A stretch of DNA of 64,000 bases from Paenibacillus bouchesdurhonensis (GCF_900155685.1 NZ_LT732548.1:1215259-1279258), one strand, 5' to 3'. Shown: positions 24,677 to 34,552, counted from the first letter of the stretch. Numbers and translations are program-made. The notes: generated by a model not told the origin, from the letters alone.

Positions 24677-26745
24677 ATAAATGGTTTTGGGTGCTGGTCA
24701 TTTGCGGGTCGGCAATCTTAGTATCGGGATTATTTCTGGTCTTTGCCATTCTTAAAGAGCGAAAGAGAAGGAAGAACTTCGGCAGCGTATGGACAACCGG
24801 ACAGAACTCCAGGAGGGCCACTCCACCGAAATTATTGATTTTCTATCAAAAATCCTACATGTTTCTTCAGCGGATTCCCGTCATTCGCGGACAAATTTTG
24901 CGTATACGCAAGCGGTTAACAGCTATTAATACATACGATGAATATACGCTTCGCAAAGAAACGATGAGAATTACCTATCTTACTCTAGGTTCATCCTTCC
25001 TGGGGATTCTGATATTGGCAGTAGTCAGCAGAAGCTGGATAGCTGTGTTCTTCGGGGTATTGATTGCCATCATCATGAATGAATTATTTATAGATATATT
25101 TGTTAATCGGGTAGAGGACAGGCTGCTCAAACAGTTTTCTCGCTTCTTGGAGGATAACCGCCATTACTATCAAGAGGTGCGTATGGTAGATGAGGCGATT
25201 TATCAGGCAGCGCAGGCTTCGCCTCAGGATATTAAGCTCCAGGTCGAGAAGATTTATGATATTTTGACATCCCATGAACCGCATAAAGGGCTCGAAGGCT
25301 ATTATGCCGTTGCGCCTAATCGTTATTTAAAGGTGTTTGCGGGAATCTCGCATTTGATTATGGAATATGGCGACCGTATGGTGGACAAGGGCTCCATGTA
25401 CTTGAATTCAATCAACAAGCTCGTTCAGGAAATTAGATATGACCTGTTGAGGAGGCAGAGGCTGCGCTACCGACTTGGGGGACTGACGATGATCGCTATA
25501 GCCCCCATTCTGCTATCTTTTCCGTTGGTGCGCTGGGCAGAGAGCTATTTCCCAATTACGAAAGATTTCTATACCAGTAAGATGGGGATTATTATTCGAT
25601 TGGTAATTTACGGCGTATCGGCGCTTAGTTATGTTCTTATTCGCAAGCTGTCTGAGAATGACGAGGCTAAGTACGTTCCTAAAGGGCCTAGAAGGCAATG
25701 GGAAAAGCAGGTGTACAGCTGGCCGATTGTCCGGTGGTTTGTGGATCGATTGGTTCCGGGGATGCAGACTCGCAAGCATTACAGATTGAACATGCTGCTT
25801 AAAGAAGCGAATTCGCCATTTATTTTGGAATGGTTCTATATTCATAGAATTGCCGTTAGTACTGCAGGATTCGTTGGCGTAATTATTCTGGCCGTTATTC
25901 TCCACATTACTACAGTATTTCATGTATATAACAGTCCGACTAAAGAGCAGACCACGATTCTCGGCTACATGAATGAGACCGAGCTGAGCAGAGCTGAGGA
26001 ATTAACGAGATTTGACAATCAAATTATAAGAGAGGTGAAGGCGGAGGCACGAACCAATAGGGAAAGCATAAAAACCGTGATTGAACAAAAATCAGACAAG
26101 TCGCTCAGTGATGTTGAAATGAATGCAGCTATTATGCGAGTTGAAGGGAAAATGACTCTCATTAATAATGAATTCTTCAAATGGTGGGAGCTGCTCATTG
26201 CCATAGCGGTTGGCGGGGCGGGTTATTATTTGCCTGTATGGATACTTCAATTTCAGCGCAAGCTGCGGGCCATGGAAATGCAGAACGAAGTAGACCAATT
26301 TCATGTCTTAATTTCGATATTGTCAGAGTTTGAGCGAATGTCGGTGGAGACGATTCTAGAATGGATGGAACGATATGGGATCATCTTCAGGCCAGCGCTC
26401 CAGCGTGCGCTGCTTACCTTTGACAGCGGCTCCGAGGCTGCTTTGAAGACGCTAATGGATGAAGCTCCCTTCGAATCTTTTGTCAGAATTATCAAGAGAT
26501 TGCATCAGGCTATTGAGAAGATTTCGATTCGCGAAGCCTTTGATGATTTAGAAATGGAGCAGGAATACTACGCGGAGCAGAAGAAGGAGCGGCTGGAGCG
26601 GCTAATCCGCCAAAAGGCTTCCTGGGGGAAAATGATCGGGTGGACACCGGGAGCATTATTAATAGGACTCTATCTGGTATTTCCGTTCCTCTATATGTCC
26701 TTCGGACAGCTCGGTGAATTATCAAAACAAATACAAACTATTTAA
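24673..26745 (+). CDS. Inner-membrane platform protein, TadB-TadC-like fusion (T2SSF family)
   Basis: 690 residues with about seven to eight membrane helices, for example at residues 3-25, 96-140, 270-288, 308-328, 392-418, 508-530 and 658-680. The last third (about 550-690) holds a T2SSF-like helical domain (FHVLISILSEFERMSVETI, then APFESFVRIIKRLHQAIE). Canonical TadB and TadC are about 300 residues each, so the length suggests one chain covering both roles. ATG 24673 follows GGGGGG and overlaps the ATPase stop. Probably the membrane platform on which the CpaF-like ATPase acts. Confidence 0.72.
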   Translation: MNKWFWVLVICGSAILVSGLFLVFAILKERKRRKNFGSVWTTGQNSRRATPPKLLIFYQKSYMFLQRIPVIRGQILRIRKRLTAINTYDEYTLRKETMRITYLTLGSSFLGILILAVVSRSWIAVFFGVLIAIIMNELFIDIFVNRVEDRLLKQFSRFLEDNRHYYQEVRMVDEAIYQAAQASPQDIKLQVEKIYDILTSHEPHKGLEGYYAVAPNRYLKVFAGISHLIMEYGDRMVDKGSMYLNSINKLVQEIRYDLLRRQRLRYRLGGLTMIAIAPILLSFPLVRWAESYFPITKDFYTSKMGIIIRLVIYGVSALSYVLIRKLSENDEAKYVPKGPRRQWEKQVYSWPIVRWFVDRLVPGMQTRKHYRLNMLLKEANSPFILEWFYIHRIAVSTAGFVGVIILAVILHITTVFHVYNSPTKEQTTILGYMNETELSRAEELTRFDNQIIREVKAEARTNRESIKTVIEQKSDKSLSDVEMNAAIMRVEGKMTLINNEFFKWWELLIAIAVGGAGYYLPVWILQFQRKLRAMEMQNEVDQFHVLISILSEFERMSVETILEWMERYGIIFRPALQRALLTFDSGSEAALKTLMDEAPFESFVRIIKRLHQAIEKISIREAFDDLEMEQEYYAEQKKERLERLIRQKASWGKMIGWTPGALLIGLYLVFPFLYMSFGQLGELSKQIQTI

Positions 26746-26765
26746 TTTAAAGGAGATGTTTAAAG

Positions 26766-27254
26766 ATGGAAGAAAATACAGGCGTCGGTATACGAGTCGC
26801 GGCAGGGATATTCCTGACGATTATGCTAATTACGATTGTAGTTATTATTACGATATCCTCACAGGATGCCGCTAAGCAGGGCCAGACGAAAATGGCCTCG
26901 ATTACAACGCAGTTGTCTGACACGGAGTTTAATACGTATAACAATACTACTCTATCCGGCAGTCAGGTGCTGAATGCGGTTCGCCAGTATATGAATTTGG
27001 AGCAGTTTGGGATTCGAGTAGTGACTGGGAAGCAGAAAGCTGCTGGCAATAATGTTGGGACGTTCTATGGCAATACTTTTGTTTATGAAGGGGATGACAA
27101 GGGCTCCATTAATTCTGATTATAAAAATGTTGACTTAACTATACCTGAGAATCAGAGATATCCGGAGTATATTAATCCGAGCGGTAAATTTAGAGCGACT
27201 ATTGTGAGAGATAAGAACAATATGATCCGCGGCATAGAGTTTGTTCAGGAATGA
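26766..27254 (+). CDS. Pilin-like protein with N-terminal membrane helix (major candidate)
   Basis: 162 residues. The N-terminus MEENTGVGIRVAAGIFLTIMLITIVVIITISSQ has a short charged head then a long helix, like Flp/type IV pilins, and continues into an amphipathic helical neck (QLSDTEFNTYNNT, SGSQVLNAVRQYM). The C-terminal domain contains strands VVTGKQKAAGNNVGTFYG and FRATIVRDKNNMIRGIEFV. No clean Gly-Phe/Glu prepilin peptidase site is present. AAGGAG site upstream. First of four such small genes after the platform protein, so likely structural subunits of the apparatus. Confidence 0.6.
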   Translation: MEENTGVGIRVAAGIFLTIMLITIVVIITISSQDAAKQGQTKMASITTQLSDTEFNTYNNTTLSGSQVLNAVRQYMNLEQFGIRVVTGKQKAAGNNVGTFYGNTFVYEGDDKGSINSDYKNVDLTIPENQRYPEYINPSGKFRATIVRDKNNMIRGIEFVQE

Positions 27255-27297
27255 ATCATGGCTTGCGTACGATGGTATAGAGGGCAGGGATTAAAAG

Positions 27298-27678
27298 ATG
27301 GTGGATAACCTCGAGAAAACTATATTCGTTGCTGCCGAAATATTCCTGTTCATCGTTGCCTTTATATTCGCTCTTAACGGTATTCATGCTCAGGAGGCCG
27401 CTTTCGAAGCGGCCAGAAAATCCATGGAGCAGGAGGAACGTCGTCTGTACACCAGCCTTCAGCTCAACAGCAATGAGACCTATACGGGGGCAGAAGTCAT
27501 ACAGAGCTTATATCAGATTCCTCAGCTGGGGGTTAATATCCAGGTTGGAGGCCAATATTTCTCCAAGTACAATGATCCGGAGACGATCAATATTTCTGGA
27601 ATTGATCCGTACAAGGTGTACGATGTAGCTTACATCCGGGATAGTCAGGGTATTCTGTTAACCATTATTTTTACATAG
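27298..27678 (+). CDS. Small pilin-like membrane protein
   Basis: 126 residues. N-terminal helix FVAAEIFLFIVAFIFALNG (about 10-28) is followed by an Ala/Glu-rich neck (HAQEAAFEAARKSMEQEERR). A C-terminal domain ending YDVAYIRDSQGILLTIIF resembles in layout the end of the preceding protein. It also shares the local motif GAEVIQSLYQ with SGSQVLNAVRQ of that protein, hinting at a common origin. ATG start without a strong site. Confidence 0.55.
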   Translation: MVDNLEKTIFVAAEIFLFIVAFIFALNGIHAQEAAFEAARKSMEQEERRLYTSLQLNSNETYTGAEVIQSLYQIPQLGVNIQVGGQYFSKYNDPETINISGIDPYKVYDVAYIRDSQGILLTIIFT

Positions 27679-27689
27679 AGGGTGAGTAC

Positions 27690-28283
27690 GTGGAAGGATC
27701 ATTATCTAAAATAATGGCGATATTTATTGCAGTAGCCCTGCTATTCGGGTATCCGCTCTACCAGCAAGCTCAGCGACAGGACGAACTCTCGCAAATGGTC
27801 GTTCACAATGCGGTTACGGAGTTTGTCGATGCAGTGCGGACGAAGGGATATATCACTCCGCGTATGTATCTGGAGCTGAATCGCAAGCTAGGGGCGACCG
27901 GTAATCAATACGATATTCAAATGGAGCATTTGCATAAGCGGTACAATCCGGTTTATTTTGATCCCGCCAATCCGGCTACCTTTGAAGGCAGCTTTGATAT
28001 TTATTTTAATGGTCACTACACGGAAGAGATCATGGCGGCATTGTTCCCAAATAATACGGAGCCTTTGGATAGCAGGAAGCGTATTTATCCCGTCTCTACA
28101 GGGGATGCAGCAGCGACTCGGCCGGATCCCATGGTTGCGGGGGACTTTTTTCGCGTGAAGGTGCGAAATGTAAATCGTACCATGGCTGTGATTTTGCAGG
28201 ACTTTTTTACAAATGGGAATACTGGCAGCAACACCAAGGTGTATGTTACCTACGGGGGAATGATTATTAATGAAGATTACTAA
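27690..28283 (+). CDS. Pilin-like protein (minor subunit candidate)
   Basis: 197 residues, GTG start with GAGGGTGAG upstream. N-terminal helix at residues 6-25 (KIMAIFIAVALLFGYPLYQQ), then a helical neck (MVVHNAVTEFVDAVRTKGYITPRMYLELNRKL) that matches the pattern of TadE/pseudopilin-like proteins of Firmicutes. The last part has strand-rich sequence ending in VYVTYGGMIINEDY. Overlaps the next gene by 14 bases. Role in the pilus-like apparatus inferred from position and layout. Confidence 0.55.
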   Translation: MEGSLSKIMAIFIAVALLFGYPLYQQAQRQDELSQMVVHNAVTEFVDAVRTKGYITPRMYLELNRKLGATGNQYDIQMEHLHKRYNPVYFDPANPATFEGSFDIYFNGHYTEEIMAALFPNNTEPLDSRKRIYPVSTGDAAATRPDPMVAGDFFRVKVRNVNRTMAVILQDFFTNGNTGSNTKVYVTYGGMIINEDY

Positions 28284-29250
28284 TTGGGCGATTCTATTCG
28301 TTTGTATCATTCTCCCCTTCTACTTAGTTATGGATTTGCGAACCGCCCATTTGAAGACCGTTCAGACTCTGAACCATCAATATACCGTGGCTTTAAGGAC
28401 TGCGGTACAGGACGCGGGAGTCGTTCTGAATGCGAATGAGCTGCAGGAATTTGAGGCCGAATACGAATCTGAGAAATATTTTAAAGTAAATAAGGAATTG
28501 GCTGTAGAGACCTTCTTCCGAACGATGTACCTGAACTTTGAGGTAGATGGGGATCGAATCAGGGAAGGGGCGCTAGCCGCCTATATTCCAGCGATTATTG
28601 TTATGGACTATGACGGCTATCATATTTATGCGGTTTCTGAATATCGGGATGCTGAGGGGCAGATCGTATACAAGCACTTATGGCGGCCGAAGAAGCCATA
28701 TGCTTATTCCGACGCATCCGGGAACATTATTAACTTTACGCTGGATGGATATGTCCGAGCCTATGAAGCTGCTTCTGGAGAATGGCTAAGGGGATTCCAG
28801 CATGAACTGCAGCACAAAACGTATATTTCCTTGTTAAATGATGCTCAGGGTTTTGAAGCGATGAGAAGGAGCACGATCATTAAGCGAATCCAGGAGGATT
28901 TGGCTTATTTTATTAACGAGCATAATGAGCACGCTATCCGCAACGGGATTCACTATACCTTTAAACTGCCAAGCATACCGCAAGAGGAATGGGTTAATAC
29001 GATCAATGATATCGGCATTCTTGCTTTTGTTCAGGGGATTCCTGTGGGTGATCAGTTCTACAACAATTATGCCTTCGGAGGAGGACGGCTGGTTAAGAAA
29101 ACGGTGATATATGGAGGGATCGATGAAGCTACAGGATTCAAATATTATTACCAAGAGGGCTGCGGGTATTCCTATCGCATAGAAGAAACCTTTGACAGCA
29201 GGAAGGATGCGGCGGAGGCCGGATATTTTCCGAAGGAATGTGTGCGATAG
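28270..29250 (+). CDS. Membrane-anchored Tad-operon protein of unknown function
   Basis: 326 residues. An N-terminal helix (about 5-22) is followed by a neck (VQTLNHQYTVALRTAVQDAGV) like that of the preceding pilin-like proteins, then a large outside domain including YIPAIIVMDYDGYHIYAVSEY and IPVGDQFYNNYAFGGGRLVKK. Two cysteines occur near the C-terminus. Not recognised as a known family. Its place at the end of the pilin-like group suggests a large minor pilin or tip protein. The next 139 bases carry a vestige of a duplicated gene (29274-29309). Confidence 0.5.
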   Translation: MKITNWAILFVCIILPFYLVMDLRTAHLKTVQTLNHQYTVALRTAVQDAGVVLNANELQEFEAEYESEKYFKVNKELAVETFFRTMYLNFEVDGDRIREGALAAYIPAIIVMDYDGYHIYAVSEYRDAEGQIVYKHLWRPKKPYAYSDASGNIINFTLDGYVRAYEAASGEWLRGFQHELQHKTYISLLNDAQGFEAMRRSTIIKRIQEDLAYFINEHNEHAIRNGIHYTFKLPSIPQEEWVNTINDIGILAFVQGIPVGDQFYNNYAFGGGRLVKKTVIYGGIDEATGFKYYYQEGCGYSYRIEETFDSRKDAAEAGYFPKECVR

Positions 29251-29273
29251 ACAGTTAATTAGCGTAGGATTGC

Positions 29274-29309
29274 ATACCTCTGATGATTAACCCATGGAAA
29301 GGCAATTAA
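29274..29309 (+). pseudogene. 3'-end remnant of a third stalk-protein gene copy
   Basis: In one frame this stretch reads IPLMINPWKGN then TAA, almost the same as the last residues IPLMVNPWKGN of the gene ending at 30316. The untranslated sequence after it (GGAAAGGCAATTAATCGAT, then GCCTAAATTACATAC) is also shared with the region after 30309. It is therefore the scar of a further tandem copy whose body has been lost, upstream of the two intact paralogues. Confidence 0.8.
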
Positions 29310-29389
29310 TCGATTGACGCCTAAATTACATACAGTGACAAAGTTTCTCAGAAATAAAGTTAATAACAGGAAAGAAAGGTGCTTATAAG

Positions 29390-30316
29390 ATGAAAAAATG
29401 GATAACTGTCTTGTTAGTTGGTGCTTTAGCCTTTTCTACTTTTCAATTCGCAGAGACTGTAGAGGCTGCTAGTAGTTCTGTTATTACCGTCTTGGTCGAT
29501 GCACGAAAGGTAAAATTTCAAGGTGGCGATCCGGTCATGGAGAACAATCGGGTTCAGGTGCCGCTTCGTGGGATCGGAGAAGCACTGGGGGCAAAGGTAG
29601 ACTTCAGCGAAAAAAACGTAACCTATTTGAAGGGCGAGAAATCGATCGTTCTAACATTAGGAAGTAAGGTGGCCGTGGTCGATGGCCAAAATGTAACGAT
29701 GGATACGGCAGCCAAAGCAGTAAAGGGACGCACCTATGTTCCGTTGCGGTTTGTTAGCGAGAACCTGGGTGAATCAGTGAGCTGGGATCAGGTGGGAAAT
29801 TGGGTATGGATTGGAGAGAAGGAGATTCCAACCTTAGAGGAAGCTGGCTTGAAAACAGTGAGTATTGATCCGTATAAAAAATGGTTTGTGAACGATGAAG
29901 ATCTTCTGCAAAGTCCTGGAGGGGATATAACTTATGAAAAGGTATTGAACTTTGGCATTACTGATTTACCCTTTAAGCACTCACGCGATATTTATAGCGT
30001 AGAACTATTTACAGAGCTTAAATACAAAGTTACGTATCTAAAAGTACGTTCTAAGACGAATACAAGGGGAGGCAACCTCTTCTACCTTACCAAAAAAACA
30101 GATATTCGATTTCGTCATCCGGTAGCTGAAATGTCTATAGATAACGGCGACGGAACAAAATACAGCTTTTATAGTGTTTGGTCTGCAGCTGATAAAACAC
30201 TGTATGATATAGTCGATCAGAGGCCTTTAGAGATTAGTGATATTGAATACATTGGTTTTTACGGGGGCACACAAGACTATATCCCTCTCATGGTAAATCC
30301 ATGGAAAGGCAATTAA
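29390..30316 (+). CDS. Exported protein with copper amine oxidase N-terminal (stalk) domain, copy 1
   Basis: 308 residues. Signal peptide to about residue 26 (VEA/ASS). Residues 32-142 form a copper-amine-oxidase-N domain, with VLVDARKVKFQGGDPVMEN, VQVPLRGIGEALGAKV and GRTYVPLRFVSENLGESVSW, widespread in exported Paenibacillus proteins and thought to be structural rather than enzymatic. Residues 150-308 are an unknown domain (FTELKYKVTYLKVRSKTN, WSAADKTLYDIVDQRPLEIS). ATG with GAAAGGTG upstream. Tandem duplicate of the next gene. Confidence 0.75.
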   Translation: MKKWITVLLVGALAFSTFQFAETVEAASSSVITVLVDARKVKFQGGDPVMENNRVQVPLRGIGEALGAKVDFSEKNVTYLKGEKSIVLTLGSKVAVVDGQNVTMDTAAKAVKGRTYVPLRFVSENLGESVSWDQVGNWVWIGEKEIPTLEEAGLKTVSIDPYKKWFVNDEDLLQSPGGDITYEKVLNFGITDLPFKHSRDIYSVELFTELKYKVTYLKVRSKTNTRGGNLFYLTKKTDIRFRHPVAEMSIDNGDGTKYSFYSVWSAADKTLYDIVDQRPLEISDIEYIGFYGGTQDYIPLMVNPWKGN

Positions 30317-30403
30317 TCGATAAATGCCTAAATTACATACGGATGACAAAGTTTTCAGAAAGAAAACTAACATCATGAATTATTAAAGAAAGGTGCTTAT
30401 AAG

Positions 30404-31330
30404 ATGAAGAAATTGATGACTGTCTTTTTGCTGGGTGCTGTAGCCTTTTTCACTTTTCAATTCGCAGAGACTGTAGAGGCTGCTAGTAGTTCTGTTATTA
30501 CCGTCTTGGTCGATGCACGAAAGGTAAAATTTCAAGGTGGCGATCCGGTCATGGAGAACAATCGGGTTCAGGTGCCGCTTCGTGGGATCGGAGAAGCACT
30601 GGGGGCAAAGGTAGACTTCAGCGAAAAAACCGTAACCTATTTAAAGGGCGAGAAGTCGATCGCTCTTACATTAGGAAGCAAAGTAGCTGTTGTCGATGGT
30701 CAAAATGTAACGATGGATACGGCAGCTAAAGCAGTAAAGGGACGCACCTATGTTCCGTTACGGTTTGTTAGCGAGAACCTGGGTGAATCAGTGAGCTGGG
30801 ATCAGGTGGGAAATTGGGTATGGATTGGAGAGAAGGAGATTCCAACCTTAGAGGAAGCTGGCTTGAAAACAGTGAGTATTGATCCATATTTAAAGTGGTT
30901 TAAGGATAAAGAAAACCTTCTGAAAAGTCCGCGGAAAGATATAACTTATGAGAAGGTGTTGATATTTAAAGAAACAGATTTACCCACCAAGCTTCTAATG
31001 GACACTTATAGTATTGAACCATTTACTGATCCTAAAACCAAGGTCACTTTTCTAAAAGTAAGATCTAAGACGAATTCCACAGCCGGCAACTTATTTTACC
31101 TTACGGAAAAAATGGACATACGATATCGTAATGAAGAAGCTGAAAGGACTATCGATAACGGCGATGGTACAAAATATAACTTTTATAGAATTTGGTCAGC
31201 AGCTGATAAAACAATACATGGAATCATTGATCAAGACCCTCTAGAATTAAGCAATATTCGTTATATAGGATTTCGTGGTGGAGACTATGACTATATTCCT
31301 TTTATGATTAACTCCTGGCAAGGAAAATAA
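30404..31330 (+). CDS. Exported protein with copper amine oxidase N-terminal (stalk) domain, copy 2
   Basis: 308 residues, paralogue of the preceding gene. The signal peptide and stalk domain (residues 1-160) are nearly identical to copy 1 even at DNA level, while the C-terminal domain is clearly diverged (for example TKVTFLKVRSKTN against YKVTYLKVRSKTN, and many changes around it). This pattern suggests recent duplication or conversion of the front half with selection or older divergence in the back half. Four bases separate it from the 1052-residue gene, so they form one transcript. Confidence 0.75.
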   Translation: MKKLMTVFLLGAVAFFTFQFAETVEAASSSVITVLVDARKVKFQGGDPVMENNRVQVPLRGIGEALGAKVDFSEKTVTYLKGEKSIALTLGSKVAVVDGQNVTMDTAAKAVKGRTYVPLRFVSENLGESVSWDQVGNWVWIGEKEIPTLEEAGLKTVSIDPYLKWFKDKENLLKSPRKDITYEKVLIFKETDLPTKLLMDTYSIEPFTDPKTKVTFLKVRSKTNSTAGNLFYLTEKMDIRYRNEEAERTIDNGDGTKYNFYRIWSAADKTIHGIIDQDPLELSNIRYIGFRGGDYDYIPFMINSWQGK

Positions 31331-31334
31331 CATT

Positions 31335-34300
31335 ATGGGCAGGAAATTAAAACGATTTATATTGTTATATTTGGTAGGTATCCTTGTAATTTCATTGATC
31401 CCCATCGGGATAAGTGAAGCTAGTGCAGTGACAGAGATTACCCCTCTTAAGTACCATAAAGATAGAAATTATCGCTATTTTGTCGGTATGTTTTACTACG
31501 ATATGTGGAAGGATAGCGCGGGGAACTGGACAGATGGCGGAAGACAGCCGAACAAAGGAATGCGTGGGGAGGCGTCTTTCACGTATAGATTCCAGTTTCC
31601 CAACCGGAAAATTAAAGATGTTGAAGCTCGTATTTACACATCAGGAGATCCGAGGGTGTATTTTGAGAATTCGAGATCAGACAGATATGATGAATATATA
31701 TCCAGCATAAGCACGGGTACCTCTGATTCAGATATTAAACCTTTTTCCAAGCAGGGGATCGGAACGGATACGACGACTATACCAATAACATTAAATATGC
31801 TGTTGGATGCAAGTAGACCCGAAAACATCAAGAATCAGCAATGTCCTACTTGCGCACCTAACGTAGAAGCTTATCGCATTTACCTTCCTATTCTTTTTAA
31901 AATCGAATTGGCAACACAACTCAACGTCAAATACTTTACAGTTAACGGTCAGCCACTCGACGTGTTTACACCGCGGTTAAATGAAGAAATGACTGTAGGA
32001 ACTCATTATGAGTTTATCCCACCAACAAATGATCGATATGAATACGTGGGGTATAAAAAGACTACCATGGATGGCGATCCAGGTGGAGATATAATTGAGC
32101 GAAATCCGGATTCTTTTACTTACAACGGTTCACATGAAAAATATACATTGTTTATGTATTACAAGTTAAAAGGTAGCGAAGATAAACCACCGGGATTTGA
32201 CTGTACCACGCCTTCGCCGGGGCAGACGATGGCAGGGGAGGATTTTTACCCCGATGTCAGTGCAGTGATTAAGGCCGATTCCCGGTGGAATGAAGCATTT
32301 AATGTGCTTGATGGGATACCGACAACGGAAAGCTTGTATGGTAATGTGTGGGCCAAAGAGTATCTGCACTTATATGAGTATCAGGAAATGAACGGGACAT
32401 GCACCTTTACGGTGAATGTAACAGTTATGCCGCCGCCTCCCGAACCGGGAGAAGAAGCGGGGGAGGAGCCGGAAGGTTCTGTCGTTCAGGTAGTCGTGGA
32501 TAAAGAATATTCATTTTGGACGATCCAGCAGGTAGAAGTATACAAAATTGAAGAATCGGATTTGTGGAATTATGCTTTTGACGGAAATGGAATTCGCATT
32601 AGGCCTGTCGGGTATTATGAGCCTTATTATGCTACAGCCGAGACCCATGCCTATGAGCCTTCGCCGATACCTGAGGATATTCAGGTGAGCTTTGACGGTG
32701 ATCCAGAGGAGGCGGCCCGCAACGCGGTTAGTGTCAGAGTGAGCAATGATACATTTACGTTCAATGGTCAGACCCTGATGGATGGAATGGAAACGGAGGA
32801 AAGCGGCCCTATTCCGTATCCTATCCCCATGGCCCCCATGATCGGGGACAATGTGCTATATAGCCCGGGTCATGTAATTCCGATGACCAAAACAAATAAA
32901 GCGTATCAGCCTAGCAGCGGAGCGATATATTACGTTCAGGTCAACGGATATGCAGAACTAAGCTACCCGATATACGGCATTAATGACGTAACGGTTCATA
33001 CGCCAGTAGTTATTTATCCGGATGTCTCCGACGACAGGGAGCATAATCAAAAAACGAGGCCAGCTGCCAGAAGGTCTGCAATCATTCTTGACCGGCCGTT
33101 TACGATTGAAATGCCCAATAGTGGACAGCATACGAATTATCTCGGATACGGCTATCGCAATTATTTGAAATACATTGGCAGCAAACAGGTGCGTTTCCCT
33201 TTTGATGTCTATGACGGAACGCAAACCCGCTTCTATCCGAAGAATACGTGGATTGAAGTCGAGAAATCCCAGGAATCCTTTACCTTCTTCCTGCCTGTAT
33301 GGGTTGACGAAGGATTCTACGACGTAGAGTTCCGGACGATCGCACATAATGCTCCTTACGATGCAAGTCATCAAACGAACGCAAACCTGGATTTGACGCA
33401 CCATATTGCGTATGACACGGTACCGGTGGACGCAATAGGCCGAGTCTATGATTTTCGGATTACAGATATCGCGGATTACAACTGGGAGAGTGTTTTTCGG
33501 GAAGCCAAAGGAAGCGTAACTCCCACGGGGGCGGCCTACTGGGTTGAACTGAACGACATTGATGGAAATCCCAGAGGAAATACGCAGCGGTATACGCTGC
33601 CGATCCGTCTTGGCAGTCATCCGTTTTATAAGAATGTGTCGATCAAGACAGGTTATCATTTTAAGTTCGATTTTAAAACCAAAGGCAATATGATGGATCA
33701 GTTGGACGGTGTGAGAATAACGCCTACGTTCTATTTTGTTACAAATGACGGTAGAACGAGAGTTCCTGTAGATCTCTACTATCATACGAATACGAAAAAT
33801 TTTATCAAGGTTGGATCCGCCGACGATAAAGTAGAGCGATACGTTATACTAAACCACAGGCTGCGGAATGTATCTGCTACAGAACTCACCGATACGGCGA
33901 GTTACAAGTATGATCATTACTGGGGAGCTGGGCTGGACGCTGCTAGTAAGTCGCAGTATATCGATAAGTACATTCATAAATATACTCAGCAGAAAACACC
34001 TGTAGGCTGGTTCCGCCTGCTTGTCCTGCCAGAGCAATTACGGACATTTATTGGGCCGAAAACCACCTATTTAGGACAGTCCATCCCGGCTTCGGTTGAT
34101 CGTGTACGAACGAATGTATCCGTTCAGAAATGGTATGGTGAATATAGTCTGCCTGCAGCGCCTTATGTCGTGCAAAAAGACGTGAACATCGCCGAATGGG
34201 GCAGGCGAAATGGCGGATTAAACGATAAATCCCCTATTTTTCTGAAAAATGGATACATTATCGTGAATTTTAATATTGAGACAATTCAGGATGGAGACAT

Positions 34301-34493
34301 AGATTATCCGCATCTGCAGTACATCCATGCTCCCGCTATGCAGCCCACTGGAAGTCAGTGGGAATTAGAAGGGTATCAGGAGATTGTTCGTGATTCGTAT
34401 GGTTACCCGTTTCAATTGCAGCAAGGTGATGTGGTGTTCTATCATGCGAACAAGTCTTCAAGGGATGATTTCCACTCTACCGTTCCGCATTAA
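31335..34493 (+). CDS. Large exported protein of unknown function, paralogue 1
   Basis: 1052 residues. Signal peptide to about residue 30 (ISEASA). The body is strand-rich with many Tyr and Pro; a CPTCAP pair lies near residue 171 and a Pro/Glu-rich linker (PPPPEPGEEAGEEPEG) near 370. It shares blocks with the protein at 53996-57388: IPTTESLYGN, GDNVLYSPGHVIPMTKTNKAY, IKTGYHFKFDFKTKGNM, LPEQLRTFIGPKT and QGDVVFYHANKSSRDDF. No catalytic motif is evident. As the last gene of the Tad-like transcript it could be a large adhesin or surface subunit; function is not known. Confidence 0.65.
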   Translation: MGRKLKRFILLYLVGILVISLIPIGISEASAVTEITPLKYHKDRNYRYFVGMFYYDMWKDSAGNWTDGGRQPNKGMRGEASFTYRFQFPNRKIKDVEARIYTSGDPRVYFENSRSDRYDEYISSISTGTSDSDIKPFSKQGIGTDTTTIPITLNMLLDASRPENIKNQQCPTCAPNVEAYRIYLPILFKIELATQLNVKYFTVNGQPLDVFTPRLNEEMTVGTHYEFIPPTNDRYEYVGYKKTTMDGDPGGDIIERNPDSFTYNGSHEKYTLFMYYKLKGSEDKPPGFDCTTPSPGQTMAGEDFYPDVSAVIKADSRWNEAFNVLDGIPTTESLYGNVWAKEYLHLYEYQEMNGTCTFTVNVTVMPPPPEPGEEAGEEPEGSVVQVVVDKEYSFWTIQQVEVYKIEESDLWNYAFDGNGIRIRPVGYYEPYYATAETHAYEPSPIPEDIQVSFDGDPEEAARNAVSVRVSNDTFTFNGQTLMDGMETEESGPIPYPIPMAPMIGDNVLYSPGHVIPMTKTNKAYQPSSGAIYYVQVNGYAELSYPIYGINDVTVHTPVVIYPDVSDDREHNQKTRPAARRSAIILDRPFTIEMPNSGQHTNYLGYGYRNYLKYIGSKQVRFPFDVYDGTQTRFYPKNTWIEVEKSQESFTFFLPVWVDEGFYDVEFRTIAHNAPYDASHQTNANLDLTHHIAYDTVPVDAIGRVYDFRITDIADYNWESVFREAKGSVTPTGAAYWVELNDIDGNPRGNTQRYTLPIRLGSHPFYKNVSIKTGYHFKFDFKTKGNMMDQLDGVRITPTFYFVTNDGRTRVPVDLYYHTNTKNFIKVGSADDKVERYVILNHRLRNVSATELTDTASYKYDHYWGAGLDAASKSQYIDKYIHKYTQQKTPVGWFRLLVLPEQLRTFIGPKTTYLGQSIPASVDRVRTNVSVQKWYGEYSLPAAPYVVQKDVNIAEWGRRNGGLNDKSPIFLKNGYIIVNFNIETIQDGDIDYPHLQYIHAPAMQPTGSQWELEGYQEIVRDSYGYPFQLQQGDVVFYHANKSSRDDFHSTVPH

Positions 34494-34552
34494 TGAGAAT
34501 AGGGAGAGTTGGCCCTAGTTATTAATGAGCTAAAAATAGAAAATGAACGAAA

